Below are positions 1 to 8,592 of a stretch of 64,000 nucleotides of DNA, piece after piece. A program made the translations under genes and the position numbers. Every line of letters begins with the position of its first letter. The first letter of the stretch is position 1. Under the pieces are notes generated by a model that saw nothing but the letters and a program-made list of their open reading frames with translations, searched no databases and was not told the origin of the DNA. This stretch comes from Verrucomicrobiia bacterium (GTDB taxonomy: Bacteria; Verrucomicrobiota; Verrucomicrobiia; Limisphaerales; JADLHS01): the NCBI GenBank assembly GCA_026125285.1, contig JAHCLO010000006.1, positions 124,001 through 188,000 of the forward strand. The letters run 5' to 3'.

Positions 1-424
1 CGCAGAAGTTGTGCAGGCGACGCAAATAGACGTTGGTGGAAACCGTCCCGGCCTGCATGGCGCGCAGCAACGCCTCACCCTTGGTCTCGATGATGACCAG
101 CGGCAGCAGCGGCATGAGTGCGGCATCCTTGACGACGCGCTCCCAGCGTTCCTTGTTCGCGCCGAGTTTGGTGTTAGTGAGTGATTCGATGGCGTGTTGC
201 CAGGTGCGCGTCGTGACGCCGTTGTCGGTGCCGGCGAGATAGGCTTTGGCAATTTGCAGATTGAGCGCGGGCTGACGGAGCGCCTGATTCTTGGCGAGGA
301 CGATCTGCTCGGCGGCGTCGCGGTCCTTGGTTTTGAGACTCCATCGCTTGCCAGTTTCTGAATCAACGCAGTAGAACTGCCGGCCGCGTTCGCCGCGGTG
401 GATCAAACGGAAACGAGTTTTCAT
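1..424 (-). CDS. Tyrosine-type integrase, N-terminal part (runs off the window)
   Basis: An open frame without stops runs from an ATG at 424 on the minus strand to base 1, about 141 codons. The protein begins MKTRFRLIHRGERGRQFYCV, then has a repair-like stretch (SLKTKDRDAAEQIVLAKNQA) and an N-terminal helical core-binding region. This is the look of the integrases common in Verrucomicrobia; the catalytic R-H-R-Y domain would lie left of base 1 and cannot be seen. A second in-frame ATG at 430 is possible; neither has a clear Shine-Dalgarno. A tRNA-end-like block lies 170 bp upstream, as expected of an integrative element. Family assignment is by recognition of the N-terminal style only. Confidence 0.65.
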   Translation of the reverse strand, partial: MKTRFRLIHRGERGRQFYCVDSETGKRWSLKTKDRDAAEQIVLAKNQALRQPALNLQIAKAYLAGTDNGVTTRTWQHAIESLTNTKLGANKERWERVVKDAALMPLLPLVIIETKGEALLRAMQAGTVSTNVYLRRLHNFC

Positions 425-1095
425 AAGCATGGCGTGCAGCTTATGAGAGAAGCGAACCGTGTCGTTACGGTGTAACCGGCGCGCTGGCGACTGTTCGCCC
501 TTGTTCGCGCCGGGCACTAATTTAGTGCCCGTTTTGATGCCCGTTGCGGGTCTCTGCCGATGGAAAACCTTGACGCAGAAGCGTTTCGATTTGGAGGCGA
601 GGGTCGGAATCGGACAGGAATTGGGGCTTTCAGTCCCAACACACCGTCCAATCACAACTCCCGCAATCTCAGGCCCATCGCCTGACAGGCAGCGAAATCG
701 CCTGTAAAATGGCCCTTTCCTGAGCGTTTCGTCAAGTCGCTGATTACTCTGCCATTACTCACCAATTAGGAGGGAACAACCCGTTCAGTGAGGCGTTGCT
801 GGCACTTTTGCTGGCACTAAAACACTCCGAAACCACGTGAAATCAGGGCAAGCCTGCAAGATGCGTCCGCAACCTCGCAACATTGCCTCAGTGATGGTCA
901 GAGTGTCAGATTCGTCGAAGAGGATGCAGCGCATGCTTGGCATCCGCCGATGAGGTAATCCGTCGTGTTCATCCCGCCCGTGCCCGCGCCTCTGGTTGCT
1001 CCGCGCAACCTCGCGCCAGCGGTCGAAACATCTTTTCGCCCGCTGTCACTCCGTTGCTGATGCTCCGCCGCCCGGCGGCATGGGCACAGACGGGT
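425..1095. other. Gene-poor stretch between integrase and radC-like gene
   Basis: Apart from the tRNA-end-like block at 592-612, I find no supported gene here. Short open frames exist on both strands (for example on the minus strand near 930 down to 790, 48 codons) but lack recognisable domains or ribosome sites. The stretch looks like integration-site flank and decayed accessory DNA. Confidence 0.4.
592..612 (-). other. tRNA 3'-end-like block, possible attachment site
   Basis: Read on the minus strand, these 21 bases look like the end of a tRNA: the second half of a T-loop (CGATTCCGAC) followed by an acceptor strand ending CGCCTCCA. Upstream there is an anticodon-arm-like stretch, but the 5' acceptor partner (GGAGGCG) is absent, so this is not a whole tRNA. 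Site-specific islands leave such 3'-end copies as att sites, and an integrase starts 168 bp away. Inference; the other att copy is not in the window. Confidence 0.35.
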
Positions 1096-1169
1096 GCGTT
1101 TCGCCAGGAGCGGGGCTGCTCTCTCGGGGCAGGTGAAGAGAGCAGTCCCGCTCCTTCAGAACGAAACGC
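1096..1169. repeat. Long imperfect hairpin ahead of the radC-like gene
   Basis: The left arm (1096-1123, starting GCGTTTCG and ending GCTGCTCTC) pairs with the right arm (1138-1169, GAGAGCAG to CGAAACGC) with few mismatches and a 4-base bulge, leaving a 14-base loop. The arm ends 5 bases before the radC-like ATG at 1175, so in RNA it would sequester the leader. It could be a regulatory hairpin or an old inverted-repeat end. Confidence 0.5.
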
Positions 1170-1174
1170 AAAAC

Positions 1175-1717
1175 ATGAACACAACGGAAAACCTCATCCC
1201 CACCGGAAGCCCCGCCATCGCTCCGCAACCTGAGAACAACATCGTCAAGCCCATCAAATTCCCGGCTCAACCGCAGGAATGGAAAATCGTTTCACTGCGG
1301 GAATGTCCCACGCCCGATACTATGCAACAGTGCGAAACACCGGATCAGGCAGCCGCCTATTGGAAAGCGCACATCGCGACCCATCCTTACTTCAATTCTG
1401 AATGTGAATGTCTGGTGGTTTTCATCCTCAACACCCGCCGACGCATCAAAGGGCATTACCTGGTGTCCATTGGGACGATGGATACCATTCTCTGTCATCC
1501 AAGGGAGGTATTCCGTTTAGCCATCATGGCGAGCGCTGCCGCCATCATCATCGCTCACAATCATCCTAGCGGCGAGCCGACGCCATCCGAGGCCGACATC
1601 AAGATCACCCGTGACCTCATCCGAGCAGGGCAACTTCTCAAGATCGAAGTTCTCGACCACATCGTCGTTGGAAATCCCAACCACGCCAGTCTTCGAAGTC
1701 TTGGCTATTTTTTCTAG
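1175..1717 (+). CDS. radC: RadC-like JAB/MPN domain protein
   Basis: The 180-aa protein has a C-terminal RadC domain with the metal-binding JAMM-type signature HNHPSGEPTPSEAD (about residues 125-140), preceded by the typical LNTRRRIKGHYLVSIGTMD strand pair. RadC-family proteins are frequent on plasmids and islands; the molecular role is still unsettled despite the old DNA-repair label. The N-terminal helix-hairpin-helix part of full-length RadC is missing, as is usual for the mobile-element form. I chose ATG 1175 over an in-frame ATG at 1094 because the earlier one translates the upstream hairpin. The last codons (GYFF and stop) lie inside the inverted repeat of the RIT element, so the insertion has set the gene's 3' end. 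Confidence 0.85.
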   Translation: MNTTENLIPTGSPAIAPQPENNIVKPIKFPAQPQEWKIVSLRECPTPDTMQQCETPDQAAAYWKAHIATHPYFNSECECLVVFILNTRRRIKGHYLVSIGTMDTILCHPREVFRLAIMASAAAIIIAHNHPSGEPTPSEADIKITRDLIRAGQLLKIEVLDHIVVGNPNHASLRSLGYFF

Positions 1718-1803
1718 CTCCGGGTAATGCCGAGCGCATGGGGTGATTTTTCAAAACACTGAAGGATCACCCCTTTTCTGTTTCCTCGACTCGGCATTAT
1801 CAG
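1703..1803. repeat. RIT left inverted repeat, nested palindrome
   Basis: Inside this end, TAATGCCGAG (1725-1734) faces CTCGGCATTA (1790-1799), and GGGGTGAT (1740-1747) faces ATCACCCC (1766-1773). The terminus is therefore itself two nested dyads, a plausible layout for binding several recombinase monomers. An outer 20-bp stretch (TATTTTTTCTAGCTCCGG core) reaches into the radC-like gene. Confidence 0.85.
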
Positions 1804-1849
1804 GACGCCATTCCTCGTGGTTCAAACCACAACCGAAAGGAATGCCTCT

Positions 1850-3088
1850 ATGATTAAGCCGTTTCGTCTCCGTCCCCAAGATCTGCATCCACTGGAAGCA
1901 GGCCCACTTGCGCCGCATCTCGCCAGTTTCGCCGCGTTGTTGGCGCAACAGCGTTACTGCCGTGTGACCGGCTGGAATAAACTCCGGCTGGTCGCTGCTC
2001 TGAGCAATTGGATGATTCAAACAAAGCTCCGGCTAAAAGACCTCAGCGAACAGCGAGTCACGAAGTTCCTTGGGTGCCGATGGCGACGTGTTGTTTATCG
2101 GAGCGGCGATAAATGCACCCTCGCGCTCTTGCTGCAACACTTGCGGCAATTGGACGTTATCCCGCCGCAGACGCCTCCGCCGCTGACTCCCGTTGATATA
2201 ATCGAGCGGGCCTACGGCCAGTATCTGCGCCAGGAGCGAAGCTTCATGTCGGGCAGCGTGGGGCAGTATCTGACGGTAGCCAGGCGGTTTTTGTGGCATC
2301 GGTTTCGGGATGGGAAAATCCGGCTGAAGGAACTCTGCACGAAGGATGTGAGTGATTTTGTTTTGAGAGACTCCAGCATCCGCGGTCGTCGCTCGGCTCA
2401 ACTGATGACCTCCGTGCTGCGGAGTTTTTTGAATTACCTGTTTCAGGAAGGCAAGACCGACACCAATCTGGCGACTGCAATCCCCGCCACAGCGGGCGGG
2501 CGCTTATCGGAACTGCCCCGTTATCTGGAAGCAGCGGAAGTGGAGAAGTTGCTGCGGTCTTGTGACCGCCGCCAGAACGCGGGCCGGCGCGACTATGCCG
2601 TCTTGGTGCTGTTGGCCCGGCTGGGTTTACGTGCCAGCGAGGTGGTCAACCTTGAGTTGGACGACATTGATTGGGCTGCCGGGGAGTTGATTGTTCGGGG
2701 CAAAGGCAACCGAGTGGACCGGATGCCGCTGCTTCAGGAGGTTGGCAAAGCTGTGGCGGATTATTTGAAACGGGGGCGACCTCGTTGCTCAACGCGCCGC
2801 GTATTCGTCCACTGCAAGGCGCCGTATGTGGGCTTCAGCAGTCCGCCCAATGCTGTGAGCGGCATTGTGAACCGGGCCTTGGGACGCGCCGGTCTGAATC
2901 CGGTGAATCGCGGGGCGCATCTGCTGCGCCATTCGTTGGCCACCAACCTCCTGCGGAACGGGGCTTCCCTGACTCAAATCAGCCAGGTGCTGCGGCATCA
3001 GCAAATACAGACCACGGAGATTTACGCAAAAGTGGATGTGAAGGCACTACGCGCTTTGGCGCAGCCGTGGCCGGGAGGTGTCCAATGA
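1850..3088 (+). CDS. RIT recombinase A (tyrosine recombinase)
   Basis: The 412-aa protein is the first of the trio. It has an N-terminal extension, a SAM-like core-binding region, and a catalytic domain with the first arginine in LARLGLRASEVVNLELDDID, a HLLRHSLATNLL box and a final Y in TTEIYAKVD. It would cut and rejoin DNA at the RIT ends through a 3'-phosphotyrosine. I took ATG 1850, preceded by GAAAGGA at good spacing, rather than the in-frame ATG at 1817, which lies close to the terminal repeat. Its TGA overlaps the next ATG by 4 bases, implying coupled translation. Confidence 0.85.
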   Translation: MIKPFRLRPQDLHPLEAGPLAPHLASFAALLAQQRYCRVTGWNKLRLVAALSNWMIQTKLRLKDLSEQRVTKFLGCRWRRVVYRSGDKCTLALLLQHLRQLDVIPPQTPPPLTPVDIIERAYGQYLRQERSFMSGSVGQYLTVARRFLWHRFRDGKIRLKELCTKDVSDFVLRDSSIRGRRSAQLMTSVLRSFLNYLFQEGKTDTNLATAIPATAGGRLSELPRYLEAAEVEKLLRSCDRRQNAGRRDYAVLVLLARLGLRASEVVNLELDDIDWAAGELIVRGKGNRVDRMPLLQEVGKAVADYLKRGRPRCSTRRVFVHCKAPYVGFSSPPNAVSGIVNRALGRAGLNPVNRGAHLLRHSLATNLLRNGASLTQISQVLRHQQIQTTEIYAKVDVKALRALAQPWPGGVQ

Positions 3089-4014
3089 ACCCCCTGCGTG
3101 TGCATCTCACCAATTACCTGAAGCTCCGGCGGGGACTGGGGTTCAAGCTGGACAGTGCGGAGATGTTGCTGCGCAGCTTCATTCGTTTTGCAGAGGCGAA
3201 ACGAGCGCCGTTCATCACCACCAAGCTCGCGCTCAAATGGGCCACTCAGCCGCCAAACGCCAAACGGGTGCAAAGCGGCAGCCGACTGGCTACGGTCCGG
3301 CGCTTTGCCGAATACCTAAGCACGGTTGATCCACGCACGGAAGTGCCGTCGCCCAAGCTGCTGCCTTACCACATGCGCCGACGGTCGCCACAGCTTTACC
3401 GCGATGAAGACGTTTGCAGATTGGTTGAGGTGGCGTATCAAATCGCTCCTGCCAATCCGATCAAAGGTCCGACGTTGGGCACGCTGTTGGGCCTTTTGGC
3501 AACGACTGGCCTGCGAGTGAGCGAGGCTCTGAAGTTGGACTGTGGTGATGTGGATTGGGATCGCCAGCAGTTGACCATCCGTTTGGCGAAGGGGAACAAG
3601 ACTCGATTGACACCGCTCCATCCCTCAACTGTCGCGGCCCTCCGGCGTTATGCGTCGACACGCGACATCATTTATCCGAAGCGCAGAAATCCAGCCTTCT
3701 TTGTCTGGGACGGTGGCGTTCGGCTGGGATATGACTCCGTCAATCGCTGGTTCTTGTTGGTGGCCTGCCAAACCGGCCTGCGCAGACCTGGCGATCTACA
3801 CGGCCCGCGCGTGCATGACCTGCGGCATCACTTCGCGATCCAGACCATGCTGCGGTGGTATCGCACCGACACGGACGTCGAGGCGCGTTTGCCGGAGTTG
3901 AGCACGTATCTGGGCCATGTTCACGTCCGAGACACGTATTGGTATCTGTCGGCGGTGCCGGAACTGTTGCAACTGGCGACCCAACGCCTGCAACCAAAGG
4001 AGGCCGGACGATGA
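3085..4014 (+). CDS. RIT recombinase B (tyrosine recombinase)
   Basis: The 309-aa second member of the trio starts at the overlapping ATG 3085 (MNPLRVHLTNYLKLRRGLGF). Catalytic features are TTGLRVSEALKLDCGDVDWD (first Arg), the VHDLRHHFAIQTML box, a Gly-His near LSTYLGHVHVRDT, and a Tyr in DTYWYLSAVPEL. The gap between the box and the catalytic Tyr carries an insert (RWYRTDTDVEARLPE). The long upstream extension of this frame, back to 2671, is only a shadow of recombinase A. Confidence 0.85.
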   Translation: MNPLRVHLTNYLKLRRGLGFKLDSAEMLLRSFIRFAEAKRAPFITTKLALKWATQPPNAKRVQSGSRLATVRRFAEYLSTVDPRTEVPSPKLLPYHMRRRSPQLYRDEDVCRLVEVAYQIAPANPIKGPTLGTLLGLLATTGLRVSEALKLDCGDVDWDRQQLTIRLAKGNKTRLTPLHPSTVAALRRYASTRDIIYPKRRNPAFFVWDGGVRLGYDSVNRWFLLVACQTGLRRPGDLHGPRVHDLRHHFAIQTMLRWYRTDTDVEARLPELSTYLGHVHVRDTYWYLSAVPELLQLATQRLQPKEAGR

Positions 4015-5009
4015 AAACGCAAGCCACCTTCTCGGAGTTGCTGCAAGCCTACTTCACGCAACGGCTGATGCACGAATGCAACGCGAGTCCGCACACCATC
4101 GCAAACTATCGGGATACGTTCCGGCTCCTGATCGGCTTTGCCCATCGGCATCTGAAGAAGCCTCCCACCGCATTGGCCATGCAGGACTTGGATGCCGCCT
4201 TGATCTGCCGCTTCCTCGATCATCTGGAAAAAGACCGCGGCGTGAGCGCACGCAGTCGCAATGTGCGTCTGGCGGCCATCCATTCCTTCTTTCAGTATGT
4301 CGCCCTGCAAGAACCCGCGCTCGGCGCGTTGGCCCAACGTGTCCTGGCGATCAAGAGCAAGCGCCACATCAAGAGGCCGATCGACTTCCTCACGCGGCCA
4401 GAAGCCGAAGCCTTGTTGGCGGCGCCGGATCAGCAGACTTGGTTGGGGCGACGTGACTACGCGTTGCTCCTGCTGGCCTTGCAAACAGGGCTGCGTCTTT
4501 CGGAAATCATCGGCCTGCGCTGTCAGGACATTGCATTGGACAGTGGCCCTCACGTGCGTTGCACCGGAAAGGGGCGCAAGTCCCGATCCGTTCCATTGCG
4601 CAAGGAAACGGTCACGATACTCCGTGCGTGGCTGTGTGAGCGGAACACCAAACCCGACGCCCCGCTCTTTCCCAACCTACGCGGCAAACCGTTGAGCCGG
4701 GACGGTATTCAATATCTGCTCGCCAAGCAGGTGGCTGCGGCACGCCAACACTGTCCGTCTTTGAAATCCAAACGCGTCTCGCCACACGTGTTGCGACACA
4801 GCACCGCCATGGACTTGCTGCAATGCGGCGTTGATCGTTCCGTCATCGCGCTGTGGCTCGGCCATGAGCGAATGGACACAACGCAGATTTATCTCCACGC
4901 CAGCCTCGAACTGAAAGAAAAGGCGCTCGCCAAAACCGAGCCGTTCTACGGGCGGCCGCCTCGATACCGTCCGCCCGATCAACTGATGGCGTTCCTGCAA
5001 AGCCTCTGA
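4011..5009 (+). CDS. RIT recombinase C (tyrosine recombinase)
   Basis: The 332-aa third member starts at ATG 4011, overlapping the previous stop by 4 bases. It is the most XerC/D-like of the three: core-binding domain (residues 1-110), then LQTGLRLSEIIGLRCQDI, VSPHVLRHSTAMDLL, ALWLGHERMDTTQIYLHAS. All catalytic positions R-H-R-H-Y are visible. The C-terminal FYGRPPRYRPPDQLM tail is typical of the third RIT/IS-type recombinase. Upstream in-frame codons from 3855 belong to recombinase B DNA and are not used. Confidence 0.87.
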   Translation: MKTQATFSELLQAYFTQRLMHECNASPHTIANYRDTFRLLIGFAHRHLKKPPTALAMQDLDAALICRFLDHLEKDRGVSARSRNVRLAAIHSFFQYVALQEPALGALAQRVLAIKSKRHIKRPIDFLTRPEAEALLAAPDQQTWLGRRDYALLLLALQTGLRLSEIIGLRCQDIALDSGPHVRCTGKGRKSRSVPLRKETVTILRAWLCERNTKPDAPLFPNLRGKPLSRDGIQYLLAKQVAAARQHCPSLKSKRVSPHVLRHSTAMDLLQCGVDRSVIALWLGHERMDTTQIYLHASLELKEKALAKTEPFYGRPPRYRPPDQLMAFLQSL

Positions 5010-5107
5010 TAATGCCGAGTCGAAGGAATAGAAAAGGGGTGATCCCTCAGTGTTTTTGAAGAATCACCCCGTGTGCTCGGCATTATCCGGAGCTAGAAAA
5101 AATAACC
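5006..5107. repeat. RIT right inverted repeat
   Basis: This is the reverse complement of the left end, including both nested dyads (TAATGCCGAG at 5010-5019 facing CTCGGCATTA at 5076-5085; GGGGTGAT facing ATCACCCC inside) and the outer block AGCTAGAAAAAATAACC at 5091-5107, which mirrors the end of the radC-like gene. The third recombinase stops at 5009, so its final codon overlaps the repeat. Confidence 0.85.
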
Positions 5108-5108
5108 A

Positions 5109-5128
5109 TTATGCCGAGCTCGGCATAA
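5109..5128. repeat. Perfect 20-bp palindrome just outside the RIT right end
   Basis: TTATGCCGAGCTCGGCATAA reads the same on both strands. Each half nearly equals the TAATGCCGAG arm of the RIT termini, so it looks like a junction or target site of the same recombinases, one base past the repeat end. Confidence 0.75.
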
Positions 5129-5356
5129 GGGATATTTCTACGCTTAGCCGACATCGGCTTCAAGAAAGCGAGTCCATTTCTTTGCCTATGCGACACAGGG
5201 CAATTATCCACGCGCGCAGCCAGCAATTGCCTGAAGCGCCGGAAAGCCTGAGCGCCATGTGAACCGTGAACTGATACCGAGCCGCCAGAGCACAGCGGAG
5301 TCCTCTCCCTAAACCGCAACAAACCGCGAACCCAGCAAAGCTTTGGCGGTAAGACC

Positions 5357-7336
5357 TCACGGTCCTAAGCGAACCCTGTAATACTTGGCCGGCACGTTCG
5401 TCGCTCCTCCGATGTCGAGGTAGTTCGTGCTCGCAAGATAATTGCCGCGAGGGATGACCACCGGGCTGAGATTGGTGAACGTGCTGGAGGCACTACCGCC
5501 GGCAATGTCCGGGGCCGTTTGTACGCGGTTGGTCGTGCCACCTTGAGTCGCCCAAGTGATGAGAATATCGTCGCCTTGGCGGCTGATGGAGGTGCTGCGA
5601 AAGGGTGTGGAATTCGGATCCATTGGGTCGGTACCGGCTTGATACTCGGCTGTGTTGTTCATCCCGTCGCCGTCCGGGTCGCTGTTGGGGCCACCTGCGG
5701 GGATGAGTTCGATTCCTTCCTCTCGGCCAAGATTGCGGGAATACGACTTATTGGTCGCATTGTTCCAGTGTTCATGGACGCCGAGGCCGGCGAGGCGAGT
5801 TCCGGTGCTTGCCGGATCGTAGAAGGTGCCCGAGGGCGGGCTGCCCGCCTCGGCACTCTCATGGAGGTAGTTGTCGACGCCTTGGCCAGTGATGTTGTTG
5901 GCCATCAGCGGTTCATTACGCAAAATATCCACTACGACCGAATCGATCGCGACGGGGTCCTGCGACGCCAACACGCTGGCGGTCCAATTAGTGCCAAAGG
6001 ACCTGAAGCGGAGCACCGCGGTGATCGCGTTATCCGAACCGTAGAGGCCATCCACCAGGAACAGCAGCGTCTTGCCGCCAAGTTGCGGGTCGCCAAGGAG
6101 ATCGACAATAGGGTTGTAGGTAGCCATGGCGTTATTGCGAAGACCAAAGTTATGAAGGGGGGAGGGCGTCCAGCCGCCGTTCCAAGGAAAATAGTTGGCA
6201 TTCGTCCGCCAACAGATCGAGCCAAACCAGTTTTTTCCGCACGCGGTCACACCGAACATGCTATGCGCCGAGAGTTGGGCCAGATCTATCAGATATTTGG
6301 CTTCGGTCACGCACGTCGGCAGATAGGCGGTGGCATTATTCGCGGGGGCCACGCTGGAATTGGCGAAGTGGACGGGATGCGCAAGGTCAGCTACCGCACC
6401 GATGCGGCCGTTGACTGTTGTATTGGCAACAAACCTCACGCGCTGGAAGTGTGGGTTGGCATTGGTGTGAATCCGGTTGTAGAGCGGATCGGCAATGGCG
6501 CGCGAGGCATCAAAGATAGTCACGTTAGACCCGGAGACTTGCGCGGAGTTAAAAAGTTGAGCCAGAAGGGACTGGATTAGTTGCGGGCTCGGCATGCGGC
6601 CGTTGCTGCTATAAGCGGCGCCGTAACCCTCCGGGTTCAGGTTGATCTTGATCGCGATCTTTTCGCCCGGCAGGTAGCCGACGTCACCCGTACCGTGATT
6701 GCGGTTGAAATAGCGAAAGAGGGCGTCCCAGGCGGCCGCATCATTCTGCTCCCCGGCCAGACTCCGCAGGGTATGCGAGAGCATCCTGTCCACCGCCTGC
6801 TGATCCAGGTTCCGGTCTTCCCACCAGCGCCCGGTCACCCCATCCCACTTCGTCGCGGTCGGATCGTGAACCCATACGACTCGCCCCGGATAGATGCCCT
6901 TGCCGACGCCCATCGGGGTATTGGGCGGATCGCTTGGAACGAAATCCGCGCGAGTGTCAGTGATGCTGGGTGACCAACAGACAACCGCCAGCACCACTGC
7001 AACCGCCATGGAGAGTCCAGCAGCCAGGTAGCGGCCTCGGAACGCCAGTTGCTTGGCCTTGCAATACGCCAGGCTGGACATGACTACGGCGGTCAGCCAC
7101 ACCACAAACGCACTGGCGACGGGAAAAGCCGCCCGCTGGCAGGGATAGGCGGCTCGCGAGGGCTTGGGAATCACACGGATCAGGAACCACACCAGCGACA
7201 CCAACCCCGCTAAGGGCAGTGCCCAAGCCGCCCAGGGCCATTTACTTCGGTGCTCGCTATGAGGTCCGATCTTCAGCCTGGTGTTGGAAGCGTTCTCGTC
7301 GTTTTCTGAAGCAGGGGGATCTGTTGCATTTTTCAT
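5357..7336 (-). CDS. DUF362-domain membrane protein with C-terminal type-3-like repeat
   Basis: The 659-aa protein starts at ATG 7336, five bases after GGAGAA. Three hydrophobic segments (about residues 35-130) are followed by a large extracytoplasmic DUF362-type domain, recognised by GEKIAIKINLNPEGYG and later SQDPVAIDSVVVDIL. A calcium-type repeat (DPDGDGMNNTAEYQAGTDPMD) and a C-terminal beta domain ending AKYYRVRLGP follow; both are usual in exported verrucomicrobial proteins. The biochemical function of DUF362 is unknown; some relatives bind Fe-S clusters, but no ferredoxin motif is visible here. The AraC regulator lies 87 bp upstream in the same direction and may control it. Confidence 0.7.
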   Translation of the reverse strand: MKNATDPPASENDENASNTRLKIGPHSEHRSKWPWAAWALPLAGLVSLVWFLIRVIPKPSRAAYPCQRAAFPVASAFVVWLTAVVMSSLAYCKAKQLAFRGRYLAAGLSMAVAVVLAVVCWSPSITDTRADFVPSDPPNTPMGVGKGIYPGRVVWVHDPTATKWDGVTGRWWEDRNLDQQAVDRMLSHTLRSLAGEQNDAAAWDALFRYFNRNHGTGDVGYLPGEKIAIKINLNPEGYGAAYSSNGRMPSPQLIQSLLAQLFNSAQVSGSNVTIFDASRAIADPLYNRIHTNANPHFQRVRFVANTTVNGRIGAVADLAHPVHFANSSVAPANNATAYLPTCVTEAKYLIDLAQLSAHSMFGVTACGKNWFGSICWRTNANYFPWNGGWTPSPLHNFGLRNNAMATYNPIVDLLGDPQLGGKTLLFLVDGLYGSDNAITAVLRFRSFGTNWTASVLASQDPVAIDSVVVDILRNEPLMANNITGQGVDNYLHESAEAGSPPSGTFYDPASTGTRLAGLGVHEHWNNATNKSYSRNLGREEGIELIPAGGPNSDPDGDGMNNTAEYQAGTDPMDPNSTPFRSTSISRQGDDILITWATQGGTTNRVQTAPDIAGGSASSTFTNLSPVVIPRGNYLASTNYLDIGGATNVPAKYYRVRLGP

Positions 7337-7423
7337 ATGATTCTCCACACGTCTTGTTTGTCTATGCGGACACCCGAGCGAGCGGTGAAACTGTTTTGGC
7401 CGTCGCGAGCAGCAGTGTTACTT

Positions 7424-8425
7424 TCATCCTGTCACTCCTTCCCGAGTCCGCCATTCGCCCGGCGACGTTCCTTCCCAGTGCTGAAAAGCCCGGAAGAAAG
7501 AATTGGCGTCTTCAAAGCCGAGCAAGAAGGCAGCTTCGTTCAGTTCCACGGCGCGTTGTTTCAGATAATGCCGGGCCAGCTCGCGGCGCGTCTCTTCAAC
7601 CACCTGTTGGAAGGTGATGCCCGAGTCCGTCAGCCGCCGTTGCAGTGTACGGGCGCTCAGGCCGAGTTCTTTAGCGACATCCTGCAGCGTTGGACGCTTC
7701 CCGGCCAACAATTGCCGGAGGGTTTGCTTCACTTGCTCACCTACGCTATTACTCGCGTGCCTGGCTTGAAGCTCGGAGTCCAACTGCGATCCGATCACGT
7801 TTAGCAATTCCTCATTGTGAGTCACAAAAGGGCGGTCGAGATCACTGCTCCGAAACACCAGCGCGTTGCGGTCGGCCTTGAAACGGACCCGGCAACCAAA
7901 GTGGCTTTCGAGCAAGGCGCGATGTTTTGCAGGACGCATTAATTCCAAGCGAAGCGGCGCGAATTGATCGCCTGTCCCCAGACGACCCACGCTCAAAATC
8001 CAAGACAGGAGCATATCCACGAGCACCTCAGGCTGCGTTTCCCTGGCTTCCACGTAGTAGAATTCGACCGCGGCCTCCTGGTCCGTGCGATGGAGGCGAA
8101 TTTCTTCCGGGCAGGTGAGTTGTTTGTAGCGGCCGAGTCGTTGCAGCGCATCGCCAAAAGTTCGACTGCACATGACCGCGATGCCCGCCGGGTGCGTCCT
8201 CGCCAGCCGCGTTTCCGAGCCAAGCTTCGCTCCAATTCCGGGATCCGCGCTGAGTTCACTCACGCTCCGCCAGAGGGAAAACAGCTCAGCGGTTGTCACG
8301 AACACCTTTTCCTGCTGAAAAAGCGTCACGGGTAATCCGGCACGACGAAGCAGTGCGGGCAGGGCGATGTTCTGCTCAGCAAATCGCTTTCCCCACATGC
8401 TGGAGATTCGCAGTCGATCACTCAT
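7424..8425 (-). CDS. AraC-family transcription regulator
   Basis: The 333-aa protein has an N-terminal arabinose-binding-like domain of the AraC/OruR type (residues 1-215) and a C-terminal double helix-turn-helix (RPTLQDVAKELGLSARTLQRR, then FLLGFEDANSFFRAFQHWEG). ATG 8425 follows AAGGA at normal spacing. It is a ligand-responsive activator or repressor by family; the ligand is unknown. It is downstream of the carboxylesterase gene and upstream of the DUF362 gene, all on the minus strand, so either could be its target. Confidence 0.88.
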   Translation of the reverse strand: MSDRLRISSMWGKRFAEQNIALPALLRRAGLPVTLFQQEKVFVTTAELFSLWRSVSELSADPGIGAKLGSETRLARTHPAGIAVMCSRTFGDALQRLGRYKQLTCPEEIRLHRTDQEAAVEFYYVEARETQPEVLVDMLLSWILSVGRLGTGDQFAPLRLELMRPAKHRALLESHFGCRVRFKADRNALVFRSSDLDRPFVTHNEELLNVIGSQLDSELQARHASNSVGEQVKQTLRQLLAGKRPTLQDVAKELGLSARTLQRRLTDSGITFQQVVEETRRELARHYLKQRAVELNEAAFLLGFEDANSFFRAFQHWEGTSPGEWRTREGVTG

Positions 8426-8592
8426 TGATTTCCTTCATAAAAACGAACGTTGTTCATCAGCTTTGATCCGCAAGGCAGAACAGGTGAGTTACGCCCCGGA
8501 CGCAGGTTCTCCCAAGGACAAAGTGCACGGTCACGTGGACGATTTCCCGTATCTCTGGCGTGCCGAATTCCGGCATCCCTTCGCTTTGCTGG

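Larger units (their letters stand above)
1703..5107 (+). mobile_element. RIT element (recombinase in trio) with long inverted ends
   Basis: Three tyrosine recombinase genes, joined by ATGA overlaps, are flanked by inverted repeats at 1703-1803 and 5006-5107. By my alignment the two ends differ at about nine positions plus one single-base gap. This is the published RIT architecture: three different recombinases in fixed order with inverted termini. All three frames are intact with catalytic residues present, so the element may be active. The left terminus covers the stop codon of the radC-like gene. Confidence 0.85.

Noticed and set aside
592..667. A complete tRNA gene near the integrase
   Set aside because: The 3' end and an anticodon-arm-like stretch look right, but the 5' acceptor strand does not pair and the T-stem is broken.
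1094..1174. Longer N-terminus for the radC-like protein
   Set aside because: It would translate the hairpin arms ahead of ATG 1175 and adds nothing RadC-like.
2671..3084. Longer N-terminus for the second RIT recombinase
   Set aside because: The extension overlaps the catalytic part of the first recombinase; the ATGA junction at 3085 is the family rule.
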